Origin: Lanius collurio
Lineage: Eukaryota; Chordata; Aves; Passeriformes; Laniidae
Reading direction: 5' to 3'
NCBI GenBank assembly: GCA_020086605.1
Contig: JACBWW010000046.1
Span: 3,277,934-3,341,933, forward strand
Length of the DNA: 64,000 nucleotides
Position 1 is the first letter of the stretch, and every line of letters starts with the position of its first letter. The translations under genes and the position numbers were made by a program. Of the stretch, positions 1 through 12,775 are shown one piece after another. The notes under the pieces are model-generated. The model made no database searches and was not told where the DNA came from. It saw only the letters and a list, made by a program, of their open reading frames with translations.

Positions 1-3000
1 GGAGTATGCATAGATCAATATTCAATATAGCTGTAAACACACGTCCTTCACACGGATGCTGGATGCCCTTCCTTGGGCCTGCAGCTCCCTGAAACACCAC
101 TCACAGCAGCCCACAAATAATAAAACATCATCTGCCTGCTTGCCCAGCCCAGGGGTTGCTCAAGCAGATGCTCAGAGGTGAGGTGTTTGCACTTTTGACC
201 CACTGGTTCCACCTCCTATTTGAATTTTTTTTTTTAAATGTAAAATATTTAGGTGAGGCTGTTTTACAGAGTTCTTTTACTGCTGGCATTTATTAGCAGT
301 TGGTGTTTCCTGTTTGTTGGAGCAAAAACCAGATAAAGTGTCACATGTAGATCTTTGTGCTTTGCTGATGGAGAAAGCCCGTGGAAAACCCATGTGAAGG
401 TCAGCTGGGGCCACAGCCCTAATCTGTTAATTAGCATCTTCCAAGAAAATTATTAAAAGCTGGACCATTCCCATCCAATAAACCACAATAATTGTGAATA
501 TTTGGGAGAACACCCAAAAAAAGCTGTTTATCTTGCCCCTTAAATGGGGGTTACAAATCCTTCTGTGTTAAATTCAGGGGGGGAAATTGTGGTTGTTTAG
601 AAAACTTAAACTGCTCTGTATGGAATTTCTGCATATTTTGCTGTATCTTGTTCAGTTTGAGGTTGTTTTGAACCGGACAGGGAGTTTGTAGGGATCTGAG
701 GGCTGTCAGTGCTGAGAATTGGGCTTTTTATAATGCAGAGGAGTCTTTATCCAATTGTTTATCCTGTGTCAGAAGGGCTGTGCATGAGAAATAATTGCCA
801 GGGAATAAAAACTCCTGGCAGCTCCCACTGAACCCACGGCACATGCTTGAAGTGCCATCCAAGCCTAAACAACACTCAAAATAAACCAGGGATTTGTTCC
901 CTTCTGTGTGGATTTCCTGGTTTGAGATGCCTTGTCAGGCTGGCAGAAATAATTATTACTGGGAGAAGGTGGGAATTCTTCCCTCCAAGATTCCTCATTC
1001 ATTCTTTCGCCAGGAGAACAATTAATGACAACTCACTAATGGCTGCAACACTTTATTTTCTCTTTCCAGTGGCATGTGCAATCCCAGGTTTCTGAGTGTT
1101 GGGTACTCCCTGCCTGGCCCCAATTACTTTGGCAGGGAGGATGGGATGCTGCAGGGACCAGAGCTTCCCCTGGCAAGGCAATTCCCAGCCAAGAACAGGC
1201 TGGAGCTGCTGGCACTGAAGTGATGTCTAGGAGGAGCACTGGGTAGTGGGAATCGCTGCCTGGCTCCAGCAAAGCAAGAGCAGTTGAGGTTTTAGCTGTG
1301 TAATTAATTACCACAGATTTGGATGGGAGAGGGAAGAGAAGTTGGGCTTTGGGGCTCAGTGAAAATATGAGAGACTTCCTAATTGATGGAGTGTTTCCTA
1401 TAAGATGAAACCAGTGAGACAGACAGAAAGATCTTAAAAACAAATATGCCTTAAAATGAAAACAGACCCAAATTTGCCCTACCCAGTTTCCTTGTCGAGG
1501 CTTTTGCCCCGAGTCTGTGGGTAGAGCATGGCCTGGTGTCAGTCTGTGACTTAAGGTTGGGAGTGGCCAACACTCCTTGGTTTGTTTTATTGGCCTGGTG
1601 GCCCAAAATGTGCTGAGCTGTGAAAGCCCCCTTTGGTCAGTCTGGAGCCTTTTGTCCTGGGGTGTCCATGGAGCCCATCACCAGGGCAGGGGGAGTTGAG
1701 CAACACAACTCCAAACCCCCTCCTGTCTCTCTGACACATTGCAAAGATGAGAAACCTGCTGATTGGGACAGCACTAAATGTTTCCAAAATCCTGGTGCAT
1801 GAATTCAGTATCTTCATATCAGAGGTGTCAGTGGAGGCCAGGAGCTTGTCTTTCACGTCCACTGAAAATGTTATTTTTAGTGCATTGCATCTCCAGACTT
1901 GAAAGGAGAAAAACCCAACACTAGCTAATAATTAAGTGATTAACTGTAATAATATGCTGCACATTTTGAAGTGAGCAGTATAGGTTCAGATGAATCAGGA
2001 GTGAATTTATACATTAATACATATTCAAAAGTGTGGTTTATGATTTAATTACAGTTCTAAAGGAACTAACCCAGAGAAGGAACATAATGCCCTGATGTTT
2101 GCATTACTCTTGCACAAGAAAACATCCAAAGTTTGCCTGTAACCTGTGTTAATTAATGGATTCTGTGCAATTTATTTGTATCTGCACTGCCTTTCCCATT
2201 ATGCTGCTATGGCTGATCTTGGGAAGCAGAGGAGAGAGGCTGAGTTCAGGAAGGGATCACTCCTCATCCCAAAAGTGCTGCTGTAGCAGAAACAGCCTTT
2301 GATCCCAGAGAGATGGTTGTGAGATTTAGGACTCGCAGCATTCCCATTGCTGAATATGTAATTTAGGTCACTGAACTATGTTTTGGTGGAAGATACTTAT
2401 CTATTCCACTTCTTGCTGATGTCATGTGCTGGGAAATCAGATGTTAGAGTGCAAAAATACATGAGAGGCCAGGCTTAAAATGGCATAAAATATAAATGTC
2501 TCCGTGACTGGCTGCAGCTCCTGGTGGTGGTTGTAGGGGATAAGGGTCACATCCCTTTTTTTTCTATTTCATTGTCCTGCTCCATCCAAATTCAGATAAA
2601 AATTAAGAAATCTGTTTTTTCTCTTCTCTGATTTTTAATGCAGAAGGGGAGCAGAAGCCCCAGAGGAAACATTGTCTCCTACTCGCCCTGCTCTGACACC
2701 TCTGTTCAATTTGGGAAAGCTGAGAGGGTGTTAAACTCAGGTGTTTTCCCTCTGGCTCCAACAGAGACGTTCACTAGCAACAAGAAAGGTTAATTCATCC
2801 CAAAATATCCCCTCTAAAGAGAATGAGGGATTTCAAAGCTGTGTGACTGCCTTGTTTTGGGAAGAATTAGTTAAATGGTGTCCTAGTTTAAAGCAGTCAT
2901 GGCAGGCAGGGATGGTCTGTAGGTAAATTCTCCTCTCAGGCTTTGCTGTGTGCACTGTCAGCTACTTATAGCATTTTTCAAACTATTTTTTCCCTTCTCC

Positions 3001-3660
3001 TCTCTTCCCATTTGGAATGCCCCATATTTTTACTTCAGGGAAATTGTTAACAGGGAGCAGACTCACAGGAAGATATGGAGGGGCTTGTCTTAGTTGTAAA
3101 AGTACTCAGAAGTTCAACTGATAACAGCAATGCAAATTTAAATAAGTAATAAAACCCCTCCAAACCTCACCCTTGGGTAACAAAAAGACAACATCGCTCT
3201 GAGGGAATTCATCAGGCAGTGCTCAGCAAACACAAAGAGAAAAATATTTTTTCCCCCCTAATTCTTTCAGGGTGGAAGAAAAAATCAGGCAGTTTTCCTC
3301 TTCCCTCTACAAAGTTTTAGCAAATAGTTATCAGTAAAGCAGTTGTGAGAAATATCAGCTACTTTTTCTAGCTAGTATTTGAAAATCCCTGATTTATAGC
3401 AGCAGCCAATGCCAAGATAGCAATCTGGATTTTACAGATGGATCTCCTGTAGCTGCTGAGATCTGAAGTATCAGAACTACCAAGTTCACATTTTCTGAAT
3501 TTTCCTTTATCAGATTCCAGCCCATCTGTAAAAGTCCCCAGCTTTCTGACACTGGGACTATTGAACAATATAATCCAGGATATCTACAAATCATTAATGG
3601 TTCACCTTTGCAGTGAAACCTGGAGATTTGGAGCAGGATTTTCCTTGCTTATGATCTTCC
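1..3660. other. Unique non-coding DNA, no gene seen
   Basis: This is AT-rich, CpG-poor sequence with only short chance open frames (under 140 codons) on both strands and no recognisable protein motif. A moderately GC-richer patch lies at about 1090-1260. An AT-rich stretch with several TAATTA-like words lies at about 1915-2180 and could be regulatory. An octamer word ATGCAAAT, the POU-factor consensus, is at 3130-3137. I see no repeat family that I can name. Confidence 0.6.
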
Positions 3661-4085
3661 CCTTGCTCCTCAAAGATGTAAGAATGTTTATATAAATTAT
3701 GTCTATATAAGCATTATATACAAATGCACATGTTTATGTTTATAAATACTTGGCTGTACTTATTTGTTCTTGCTAATGGCTAATTAATTTGGGAAAAACT
3801 TACAAGGCTAATGATGTATATAGTACTAAATTCCATGCTAAATCAAAGGTATCAGCTAAGAATTTACTGTGAGTTGGTAATTGCTGAGGTTATCAAGTAG
3901 AAGGTATCTGCAGCTTGGCATAATTTGTCATTTATAACAACTCTTACTAAAAGTTCCAGGATTTACAGATGAGTTGATCCAGATCACCTTTGTACAGCAG
4001 TTAATTATTAGCTCCTGCATTACCAGCTTTCACTTCTAAATTACCTCCTTGCTCCTTCAGTCTTGCTTTTAAAAACAGTTTAAGA
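3661..4085. promoter_or_regulatory. AT-rich block, possible conserved non-coding element
   Basis: The block is rich in TATATAA, TAATTA and ATTTGTCATTTA-like words, lacks CpG and has no coding potential. Its complexity is higher than that of a simple repeat, which is the usual look of developmental enhancer sequence in gene deserts. Conservation cannot be judged from one sequence, so the call rests on composition alone. It could equally be neutral AT-rich DNA. Confidence 0.2.
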
Positions 4086-6100
4086 TTATGGAATATATTT
4101 GCCACGAGGCTGCTGAATTTATCTTGGGCACTGGTGACTCAAAGTCTCCACGCTGAACTCTCTCTGCACACCTCAGAGTGAAGCTGTCGCTCAGAATTTG
4201 TCTCCAGAATTATTAAAGGGATCATTTTCTACCAGTTTGTGGCATAAATACTGCTGGTGATCTCCCTGACACACAAAAAGCACAAATAACCACTGATCTC
4301 AAATTCCCAGTTTCCCCTTTCTTTCAGTTGTTTGCTATTCTGAAATTAAAAAAAAATCATGCCTAAAATAATGAAGAGGTGACAGGGAGACTTCCCACGT
4401 CGGTGGGAATGCTGTGGAATTCAAACATCAATTCCAAATGTTCCTGAGCCTCTTCAAACCCTCCCTGGCTGCACAAACACCGGGACAGTGCAGGGGGAAA
4501 AGAAACACTGGAGATTATTCACCAAACAGAAATTTAAGCTCATAGTCCATGAGACGAGGGTGAGATTTTGCTGCTGGGGTGGGAGGAGGTGGGAAAGGGG
4601 AGCAGGCACATCCAGGGATTTTCTGCCTAGCACTGCCACTGTATTTCTAAGTTGATTAAATGTTATGGAGCACAGAAAGTCTCTTGGAATTCCTTATCTC
4701 AATAATTTTATGTTGTTTTTTCCTGGATTACAGTAACTTTTTGTTTGCTGGTAGTTGGTTCCTTTAGCAAGTGAGATATATTGAGACATAATTCAAAATG
4801 ACAGGACAGGAGTAACCAATCCACGGTGCACAAATGACTCCCTGTTAACATGTCACGTATTACATCCTTTATTAAAACCAGCCCCTGCTCCGTGTTGGCA
4901 AACAGCATTTCCAGCCCAGCACAGCTTTATGATGGATTGTCCTGGAGCTTGGTTGTATGTGGAGTAAAATATTAGCATCCACATAAGCACACAGTGTTGT
5001 TATAATGGATGGTTTTTGCCTTTATATTGTCTTTATAGGGATTTCCATTCAAACAATCTTTTTAATTACAGCTCATAGTTTTAAATAGGCTTCTCAAGGC
5101 GACCTGGATTCTAAAGCTTGGAGGTATTTCAGCATCTCTCTTCTGCACAATCAATTAATCTGAGGGTTAGGGCATACCTGACCAACTGTCTGCCTCAGGT
5201 CTGCAGCTTCTTTGAGTTTTTCCCAATATCCTAAATTTTTGTACGGCTTCCCTTGTACCTGGCATAGAAACTTTTCAAATAATACTTTTCCTTTTATCAT
5301 ATTTGTTTCTTTTATATCATTTATCAGTTAAATTCCATTAAACAAAAAAATAGAGCTTTGCATGAATCTCAAAATGCTCTATAAAGGACTCAGAATTCCC
5401 ACACGCTCTGCTCAGCCTTACCCTCCGTGCCTGGCTCTGTTTTCTTTTGTGCTGAAGCTGGAAAATCCTGCCTCTTTATTCCGGTGTCAGTGCAACAGAT
5501 GTGTGAGCCCCATCCTCAGCCGGGGTTTCTGGAGCAGCCACTGAGCAGGGATGTTGTTGCTGCTGCTGGAGCAGGGAGGCCTGAGGACTGACAGGGCTTC
5601 CCAAACTCTGTGTTTGTTCACAAGGTGCCAGGCACTGTTTTAAAGCTGAGCCCGTAAACAAGAGCATGTGCTGTTATTTATTGATAACATTCCTTATGCT
5701 CTGCAGAAGCTTTTATCAGGAAAAATTGTAGGGCATAATCTTTACAAAGAACCAGGAAGCCCCAAACCCTGAGGGGGGTGTGTGAGGTGGGGAAGGGGAC
5801 GGAGGGAAAGCGGAGCCAGCGGGTCCGGCTGTGGCGGGACTCCCTCCCTCGGGGGTACCCCTGGCAGCTCTCCATCCCACGGCAAGCCCAGCACCCTGGA
5901 AAAACCCCCTTTCCCATGTGAGAAAGGTGATGGCATGTTTATCACGCAGCCAAGAAATAAATGGGAGCCATTACAAAGGTGTATAATTCAGCAATTACAG
6001 TTATTTGTTTTTTCTGACACCCCCTGCAAACAGTTATCGCTTCAGTCAAACATAATCAAATTATCTTTTTTTTTCTTTTTTCCTGGTACTGTACATTAAC
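4086..6100. other. Non-coding DNA, nothing recognised
   Basis: Only short overlapping open frames on both strands are present. A small CpG-containing patch at about 5790-5860 produces long-looking but featureless frames in both directions. A short GTTGCTGCTGCTG run occurs near 5552. Nothing suggests an exon or a named repeat. Confidence 0.55.
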
Positions 6101-6790
6101 AGGGCAAATAAAAGGGAAATAGTGCAGTCCCTTGTAATAAAGAAAACAGCAGCAAACTATTAATGCTCTTTGAAAAGAGTAGTTTTAACAAAGTAAGCAA
6201 GAATCATTTTCTTTGGTTGAGTGTTGATTCCCCAGTGTGCTCTCAGTAAGTAATTAGAATGGCCCAGTGAATGTCAGCATCAGCTTGTTTATTCTCATTA
6301 TTTTATCATTTTAAAAACCCTCTAGGTGATGAGACATGCAGTATAGAACATAATTACCATTATTAGCATACTAATTGGACACAAAAATAGGCCAACTACA
6401 AGGTAGCCAACTGAATAATTTCACATTAATCAAACACCATAGTGAATAAGCCTATTGTTAAATTGACAGCTACAATAATTGGCAATATTTCGCTGCGCAA
6501 TATAAGAAATTCCTTGTAATATCTCTGCCACGTTATATAATTTAGTAATTTCCCACATTTCCAGCCTTAACTTTGTACACCTAGTTCAAGTTCAAGAAAA
6601 CATCACGATAAGATTATTAGTCTATTATCAAGTGGACAAAGTATATAAAGACCTGCTTGTTAGCATTCAGGAACAGATTTGCTTGATAAGGAAACAAAAG
6701 GGCTCCCAATTTAGTTACTTGTTGCTTCAGCATTGAAAATGTATAAAGGTTCTTGATAAGAATTTTTTAACTGTATATTAAAGTCCAGCT
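6101..6790. promoter_or_regulatory. Candidate conserved non-coding element (enhancer-like)
   Basis: Nearly 700 bases are AT-rich but not repetitive, with many stop codons in all frames, almost no CpG apart from TTTCGCTGCGCAAT near 6490, and repeated homeodomain-type cores such as CTAATTGG, TAATTA and ATTAATC. Such dense, complex AT-rich sequence without transposon debris is typical of deeply conserved enhancers near developmental regulators. That is an inference from composition; alignment to other amniotes would decide it. Confidence 0.35.
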
Positions 6791-7045
6791 CGCCTGTTTA
6801 AGAAGCAGAGAAAATGGTAAAGAAATTTTAAGAAGTGCTAAAATAAAATGAAATAAACCCAAGTGGGAACTGTAACTTTCAGCCTCCAGGATAATTTCTG
6901 GTTGAGATTTGTCCGGTGCCGTCCCCGTCTCGTTGAACGGCAAACGGGAAAGTTGCAAAGCCGCCACCAGAAGTGGGAATTCATGAACTGCTCAATTAGC
7001 AGCAGGCAGGAAGGGAAAGCTGGCCCTGGCTGGGCTTCCCTTTGA

Positions 7046-7312
7046 AAACCTTGGGGGAAATAAGACAGGAAAGGAGTGAGTGGAAAGGAGAGGAGAAACA
7101 AGGATGGGGAAGGTGGGAGAGGGGGAACACGCGGGTTGTGGCAGAGGGAAGGGGAGCGATAAGGAGAACAGAACCAGATGGTGAAACCAGAGCAGCAGAG
7201 GCAGGAGAGGACGAGAGGAAAGAAAAACAGTGAGGAAGAAAGAAAATAGTCATCAAGAAGAGGGAGGAAGAGAAGGTAAGGTGAGAGTTGGGGAAGGCAG
7301 AGCAGATTTGGA
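7046..7312 (+). repeat. Purine-rich (G/A) tract
   Basis: Roughly 270 bases of the plus strand are strongly purine-skewed, with GGAGAGGAGAAA, GAGGAAAGAAAAA and GAAGAGGGAGGAAGAG-like runs and only scattered pyrimidines. It creates misleading charged open frames rich in E, K, R and G (plus) and S, L, F and P (minus). Homopurine tracts can form triplex DNA, and in RNA they resemble splicing enhancers. A donor-like AAG|GTAAGG follows at 7275/7276, but I see no convincing acceptor upstream. Confidence 0.6.
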
Positions 7313-10300
7313 AGAGTATGAAACAATATTCTTCTTTTAAGAATTCAAAGGCGAGGGGTACAAGCATCTCGCTGAAAGAAACGTTTCCTTCCCACTCCCC
7401 GGGCTTTGGGAGGTGTGGAGGCTGGCAAGAAAGGCAGAAAGGAGGCACTGAAGTCTCTGTTTATTTCAATAAGGAAATATTTTTTGGAAAATTGTTATAA
7501 AAATGATGTTTCACACAGTTTCTCATGCGGGTGTTGGGTGCCTGTTAAGGGTGGGGCAAGTGCAATAGGACAGGTTTGGATCCCCCCCCCTCAATATTTC
7601 TGGGTGGCTTCTTGGTTAGAAATGGCTTGATGAAATTCTGAACTGTGGTGCTAAACTTGATGGCACGTGATTTTAAAGAAATGAAAAGGAAAGTCAGAAT
7701 AAGAAAGAAGACTGGCATAGCCCATACAAAGTGCCAGTTTTCACAGAACCAGACCTGGCCTCTCTGGCAGCACATGGGGAAGGGGAGACTGCCTGGAGCA
7801 TGGGCCAGCAGCTGCCTGAAATATCCTTATTTCAGTTAAATAATGGAATTATTTCAATTCCAGTGACCAAAGAGGCAATTTTTGCCAAGGATTGGTTCTG
7901 GTAGAGGCAGTTCTTGAGAATATGCTGATGGTAATTAAAGGGAGAAGTTTTCTGGAAGAAGGGACCTCTGAGTTTCTTGAAATTTGGCTGCTTATTTTGA
8001 ATTAAGCTGTAGAGGGAAAAAAAGCACTGCCTCACAAGCAATAACACCACATTTTTTCCAGCTGTTCCTTGCTTATTAATCAGTTAATGGGTAATTCTCA
8101 GCTAATGGTTGGGGATGCCTGTTAATATATCACAATCCCAGAGTATTGATTAGCTGCTTTATTCCCCTTTGCATGGCCAGGCTCCTCAGAAGCAAAGTCC
8201 CAGGAAGAAAACACATAAGCCTGTGCTTCCAATATCTCTGGGTAAGGAGAGGAGCCACGATGGGACATTTCAGAGGGCACCAAAATCAGCTAAAATATGC
8301 AGTATGTGCTCAGACTTTTCTTAAGCAGGACTGTACAAGTTCCAGCTTTGATTTACTCGCTGAACTCAGGAAATACATCTCTGGGCACTCGTGGCTGGGA
8401 AGTGTCTCCTTTAGCCAGCTCTGTACCTATAAATGACTGCAATACCTGGGTCAGGGGGTCTTGGAAGAGCTCTCAAAAAGTGATATAATCCACCTTTTAT
8501 GGAGCAAAACTTACAGCAGGAAAAGGGAAGAGTCCTGTGCCAGGTTTATAGCAGAGTTAAGGATAACAGCCAAGGCCATACTTTTGCTAATACATTAGGA
8601 TGGCTCCGAAATGTGCCAACTCCGTAGCTTGGGATAAAGCAAACGACAAAACTGAAAATATCCTTGACAAGATGTCTCTCTTAACACATTAAGAGGCTGT
8701 CCAAACTGAGAAAAAAATCCTCAGCAGTTCCTCTCCTTCTGTCACAGAGTCTGTGCTCGGGTGGTTGGAGTTGCAGGGCTCTGCTGCACGTCAGGTGATG
8801 GGTGAGGAGCAGCTCCTGGGCACCACGTCGGACACACGTCGGGTCTCACCCCCTCCTTTATGTGCCAGACACAGAGGGCACTCCAAAATCCCCCCAAAAA
8901 CCTGGTGAATTCTCCAGGGAGGTCTGGGCAGTGGGTTTGGACAGGCACATCCAGCCATCATACCTTATTATTATATCAGGGCATTGCAAATCAAATGTTT
9001 TTGCATCCCTTTAATACACCTGGATGATCAATGAAAGCAATCCCCCACACTCTGCTCCCCAAAAACCCCAGAAAAGCCCCAGAGCTGAAAGCAGAAGGAA
9101 TGAAGGATATTAAGCCCATTCAGGCACAATAAACACAGAAGAAAAACACTGCAAAGGATAGTTGTGGAATACATTTGAATAACAAATACATTTGAGGAAA
9201 TCCCAGTCTGCTCGGGGACAGAGAAAAAGGAAATAAATTCATCACATTATTCATTGGAAATTATTTGTTCAGCACTGCTCCTTAATGTGTCAGCTAAAGA
9301 TGATTTCCAAGAGTGAAGATTTTCCTTTCTTGCCTGAAATGACTCAAAAAGAAATGAATATTCCAGCCACCAAGTGAGGTTAATATATGAGTTTCATAGG
9401 CATTTACTCACCACTGCTGTTCCCTGCAGAGTAATGGCACTGGAGGTGCATTCTGGGAGTGCCAGGGGTGAAACCAAAGTAGATGTTCCTGAATAATTTA
9501 GTGGTGTATGAAAGCTTATTTCATCATCATCAACACAGTAATACCTTGCACCAATGGAGTGCTTTACATCTCTGGGCTCCAAAGCTGTGCAAGTGTCAGC
9601 ATTTCCTTTTTTCAGTTGGGGAAACTTGAGATTAGAGGGAAAAAAAAACCCCAAAAAATAACAAAACAAAACATTTTCCAAAGGGAGTGAAGGCTGTGGT
9701 AGAACTGGGATAACAATTCAGGATCCTAGGAAGAGGCACCTGTAATGTCTGGGTTGAGTGTGGGTGAAGGTGCAGCAGTTAAACCTGTTTATGCTTAGTG
9801 AAAGATGAGAAATATCTAAAAGTATTTTTCTCCTTTCCTTTTACAATAAAATAAGAATTAAATGAAATATTAAATTTTCTGGATGAATCAAATTTCAGTA
9901 TATCACTTTTTTTTCCTGCTTATTCTAAAGTGGCAGAGCAGGTTCACATCCAATTCTTGGAATGGCAGGAGGCTCCACGTCCATTACCCAGGGATTATTG
10001 CCATGAGGCTGAAGGAGCAGAGAGCCCCAGTGCCTCTCTCTGGGCTGTTTACACATGCACATAGCTGGTAACTTTTTTGTGTTTAAAGAGTCTAACAGCT
10101 CATCAATCTTATTCTTCCCTGAATGTAGATTGGTCTTTAATGAGATCAATGAATAGTGCTGGTACTTTGCTGGCCAAAATTGTAAATGTGCTGTTCCATT
10201 TCCTATTTACCCTGTAGCACAGGGATTTGGGCGAGTTACTGCTAATGTGTTTTGCATTCTATTGCTCTCCTACAAAATTTATGGCCAGAGAGAGACTGCA

Positions 10301-12320
10301 AGAAACAGTATGGGCAGGCAGAGCTGGATTCTGTTCTCTGTACTGCACTGAGGCTTTTTAAAAAATATAAGGGTTTGGAAGAATTGAAGAAAAGGGAAAT
10401 AAAGAGCACGGAGAGAGCTGGGAAAGGATGCCAGATTAGTTAAATTAAAACAAAATTTTGGGAGTTGAGTTGTGTCAGAGACAGAAAAAATGTGGCTTAA
10501 AACAGCTTTAGTAGAGGTGGGATATAATGGTAGTGCCTTTAGTCAACCTGGCCAAAGGCAGAAGGGAGGGAGAGGGGCTGTTGAGCAGGGAAATGAGTAT
10601 TGAAAATTAATTAATTAGAGCTCTGGAGTGGCCTGAGATGACAAGTGCTCTTCCAGCCCAGTCTCTTCTCCTCACTGCCCTTGTTAGCATTGTTTGGTCC
10701 TGTTCCAGCTGTGCATTAACCTCTGGAACCACCACCCCCAAATACTGGAGGATTTATTTCTCCTGCAGCAAGAGCCACGCAGACACCTCCGAGGGCTGAC
10801 TCGGGGGGCACCCCTTGGTGTGTGGGTAGGAAGGTTGATGTTGAAGAGCCATGTCTGGTTCTGTGACTGTAAAGTGATTATTTCTGTCTTTCATTTTCTC
10901 TTTTGGAGCTTTCCCCCATGAACTTTCCTCCTGAAGCAGCTCCTAAGGAAGTTCTGTCCCACAGAGATACATCTAGAAAATCTCACTGTGCCAGGGAAAG
11001 GAGTTATATGGCATCCTTTACATGTTAATCTTTTTTTTTTTGGTGCATGATGGTTCACAGCCAGATAAAAGCTGTAGTCTGAGCCTCTGACATGTCTCTG
11101 TATTATGTGGGAAATCCGTGCAGAGGGTTCATAGCTTTGATAGGCTTCTCTTGGCCTATTTGGGGCAGGTGTGTGCTGAAGGAAATTTCCTACTGACCAT
11201 CAGCTTCACCTGACAGGTGCTAGAGAGGCTGGATGGGCTGGTTGATTCCCTCAGTGAAAGGGCTCCCAGAATTCCTGCATCCCAGAGGAAATGCAGCCTG
11301 GCCACTCAGGGAGCCTGCAAATATCCAGGTGGCAAATGTGGCACTGCTGTCCCATGGCATGTTGTGCCTATTAAATTTGAAACAGGGGCAGGACCCCCTC
11401 TTTGGAAGGCAGGCAAATACTGAACCACATAAAAATGGACTTGGGATATTTGAGAGAATGTTATTGCATGTTTTTTCTGTCAGGAAAAGTGAAATCCTTC
11501 TGAAAAGGACAAAACTGCAGAGGAAAAGTGACTCTGCCTGCCCCAAAGCCTGGGCTGACTGCAGAGAAATGAGGCCACAAATTCCAAGCTCCCACTGGGC
11601 TTGATGATGCCAAACCTCTATAAAGCCAGTAGAGATGATTTTCTAAGAAATCCCATAGTAAGGGGGAATCACTCAGCAGCAAAGAGCAGAGATGTACCTG
11701 CTCATCTCTTGGCTTTGCCAAAGAGTGGATGGCTTGGACATAAAGGACAAAGCACAGAGCTGGGACAGAAAAACAGGTTCTGCATCCCCCCCTCACCAGG
11801 AGGGATCCAGTGGCACGTGGAGGTTACCGGTGGGAAGAGCCCATTTACAGGAATTTCAGCATCTTCCCTTCCACCGGGGCCAAACTGCAGCCTGAGCTCA
11901 GCATTTCCTTTGCCAGGTCAGCAAATTGGGTGTCAGGCCATGTAATTTCAGGGGCTGAGTGGAATTATGTAGATGGTGACAGCAGAGAGAGGAAAGATGA
12001 AAACATGAATAGCTTTTTGGAGAGGTGACCCAAATTCTCTTCTTTTTTACTGTGATTTAATAACTCCATTTGGATCAAAGTTTTCTTACAAGAGTTCCTA
12101 TTAATCTTAGATGATTTTGATATTTAACCTTCATGCTCTGGACAATACAGATTTCCATGCACTTCCTCCATGTGAGGCATCTGTTATGTCTTACACTCTT
12201 ACCCAAATTTCCTCTGCAAAGAGCTATTAATTTCTCTGCTGCTTTATCCAGGATTTAAGAGCATGTCCTCCCTTTAATTCTGCACATTTCTTTTTTTACC
12301 TTTTGTCTTTCCATCCTTAA
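7313..12320. other. Non-coding DNA, no gene seen
   Basis: This is mixed AT-rich and moderately GC-rich sequence with short, overlapping, featureless frames. A C9 run lies at 7582-7590. The segment 8181-8241 is open in at least two frames, follows a pyrimidine-rich stretch ending in GCCAG and is followed by G|GTAAGG. It is a weak candidate exon and I give it little weight. AT-rich enhancer-like patches occur near 8580-8700 and 9240-9320. Confidence 0.55.
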
Positions 12321-12329
12321 GTATCACTG

Positions 12330-12775
12330 AGTTGCCAGATAACACAGTTATTGTTCATATTACCAGAAGATTGTAATGGATTTATATAAAACTCAGACAG
12401 TGCCATTGTTCTTGAAGTCCATTTTATTGTAATGAAGTTCCACTCTTAATATTCCATGATCTTCAATGTCCTTTACAAGTAACTTTTTATAAATTAATCT
12501 ATAATAATCTAATTCAAGTCAGTTAAAGTGGATAACTATACTCCAATTATGATATCGGGAAGAGTTTTTACATAATGAGGGCTTTTATATAGATGGTTAA
12601 CACTAATACTGTAGTTTACAACATACTGTATGAATCACTAATTAAATGCCTAAGTAGCAATAATGGAAGTGGAACTATCAATACAGAGACGATATCAGTG
12701 ATGTAAGGCATTAATAAAACTTTATGGTCCCATTTAATCTTTTTTTATAGGTACTCCATTATGTCAGTTAAAAGA
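12330..12775. promoter_or_regulatory. Candidate conserved non-coding element
   Basis: This is AT-rich, non-repetitive sequence with frequent TTAAT, TAATCT, ATTATGATATC and CAATTATG words, no CpG apart from TATCGG and ACGATATC, and no coding frame. It has the same texture as the block at 6.1-6.8 kb. The regulatory call is inference; no alignment was possible. Confidence 0.3.
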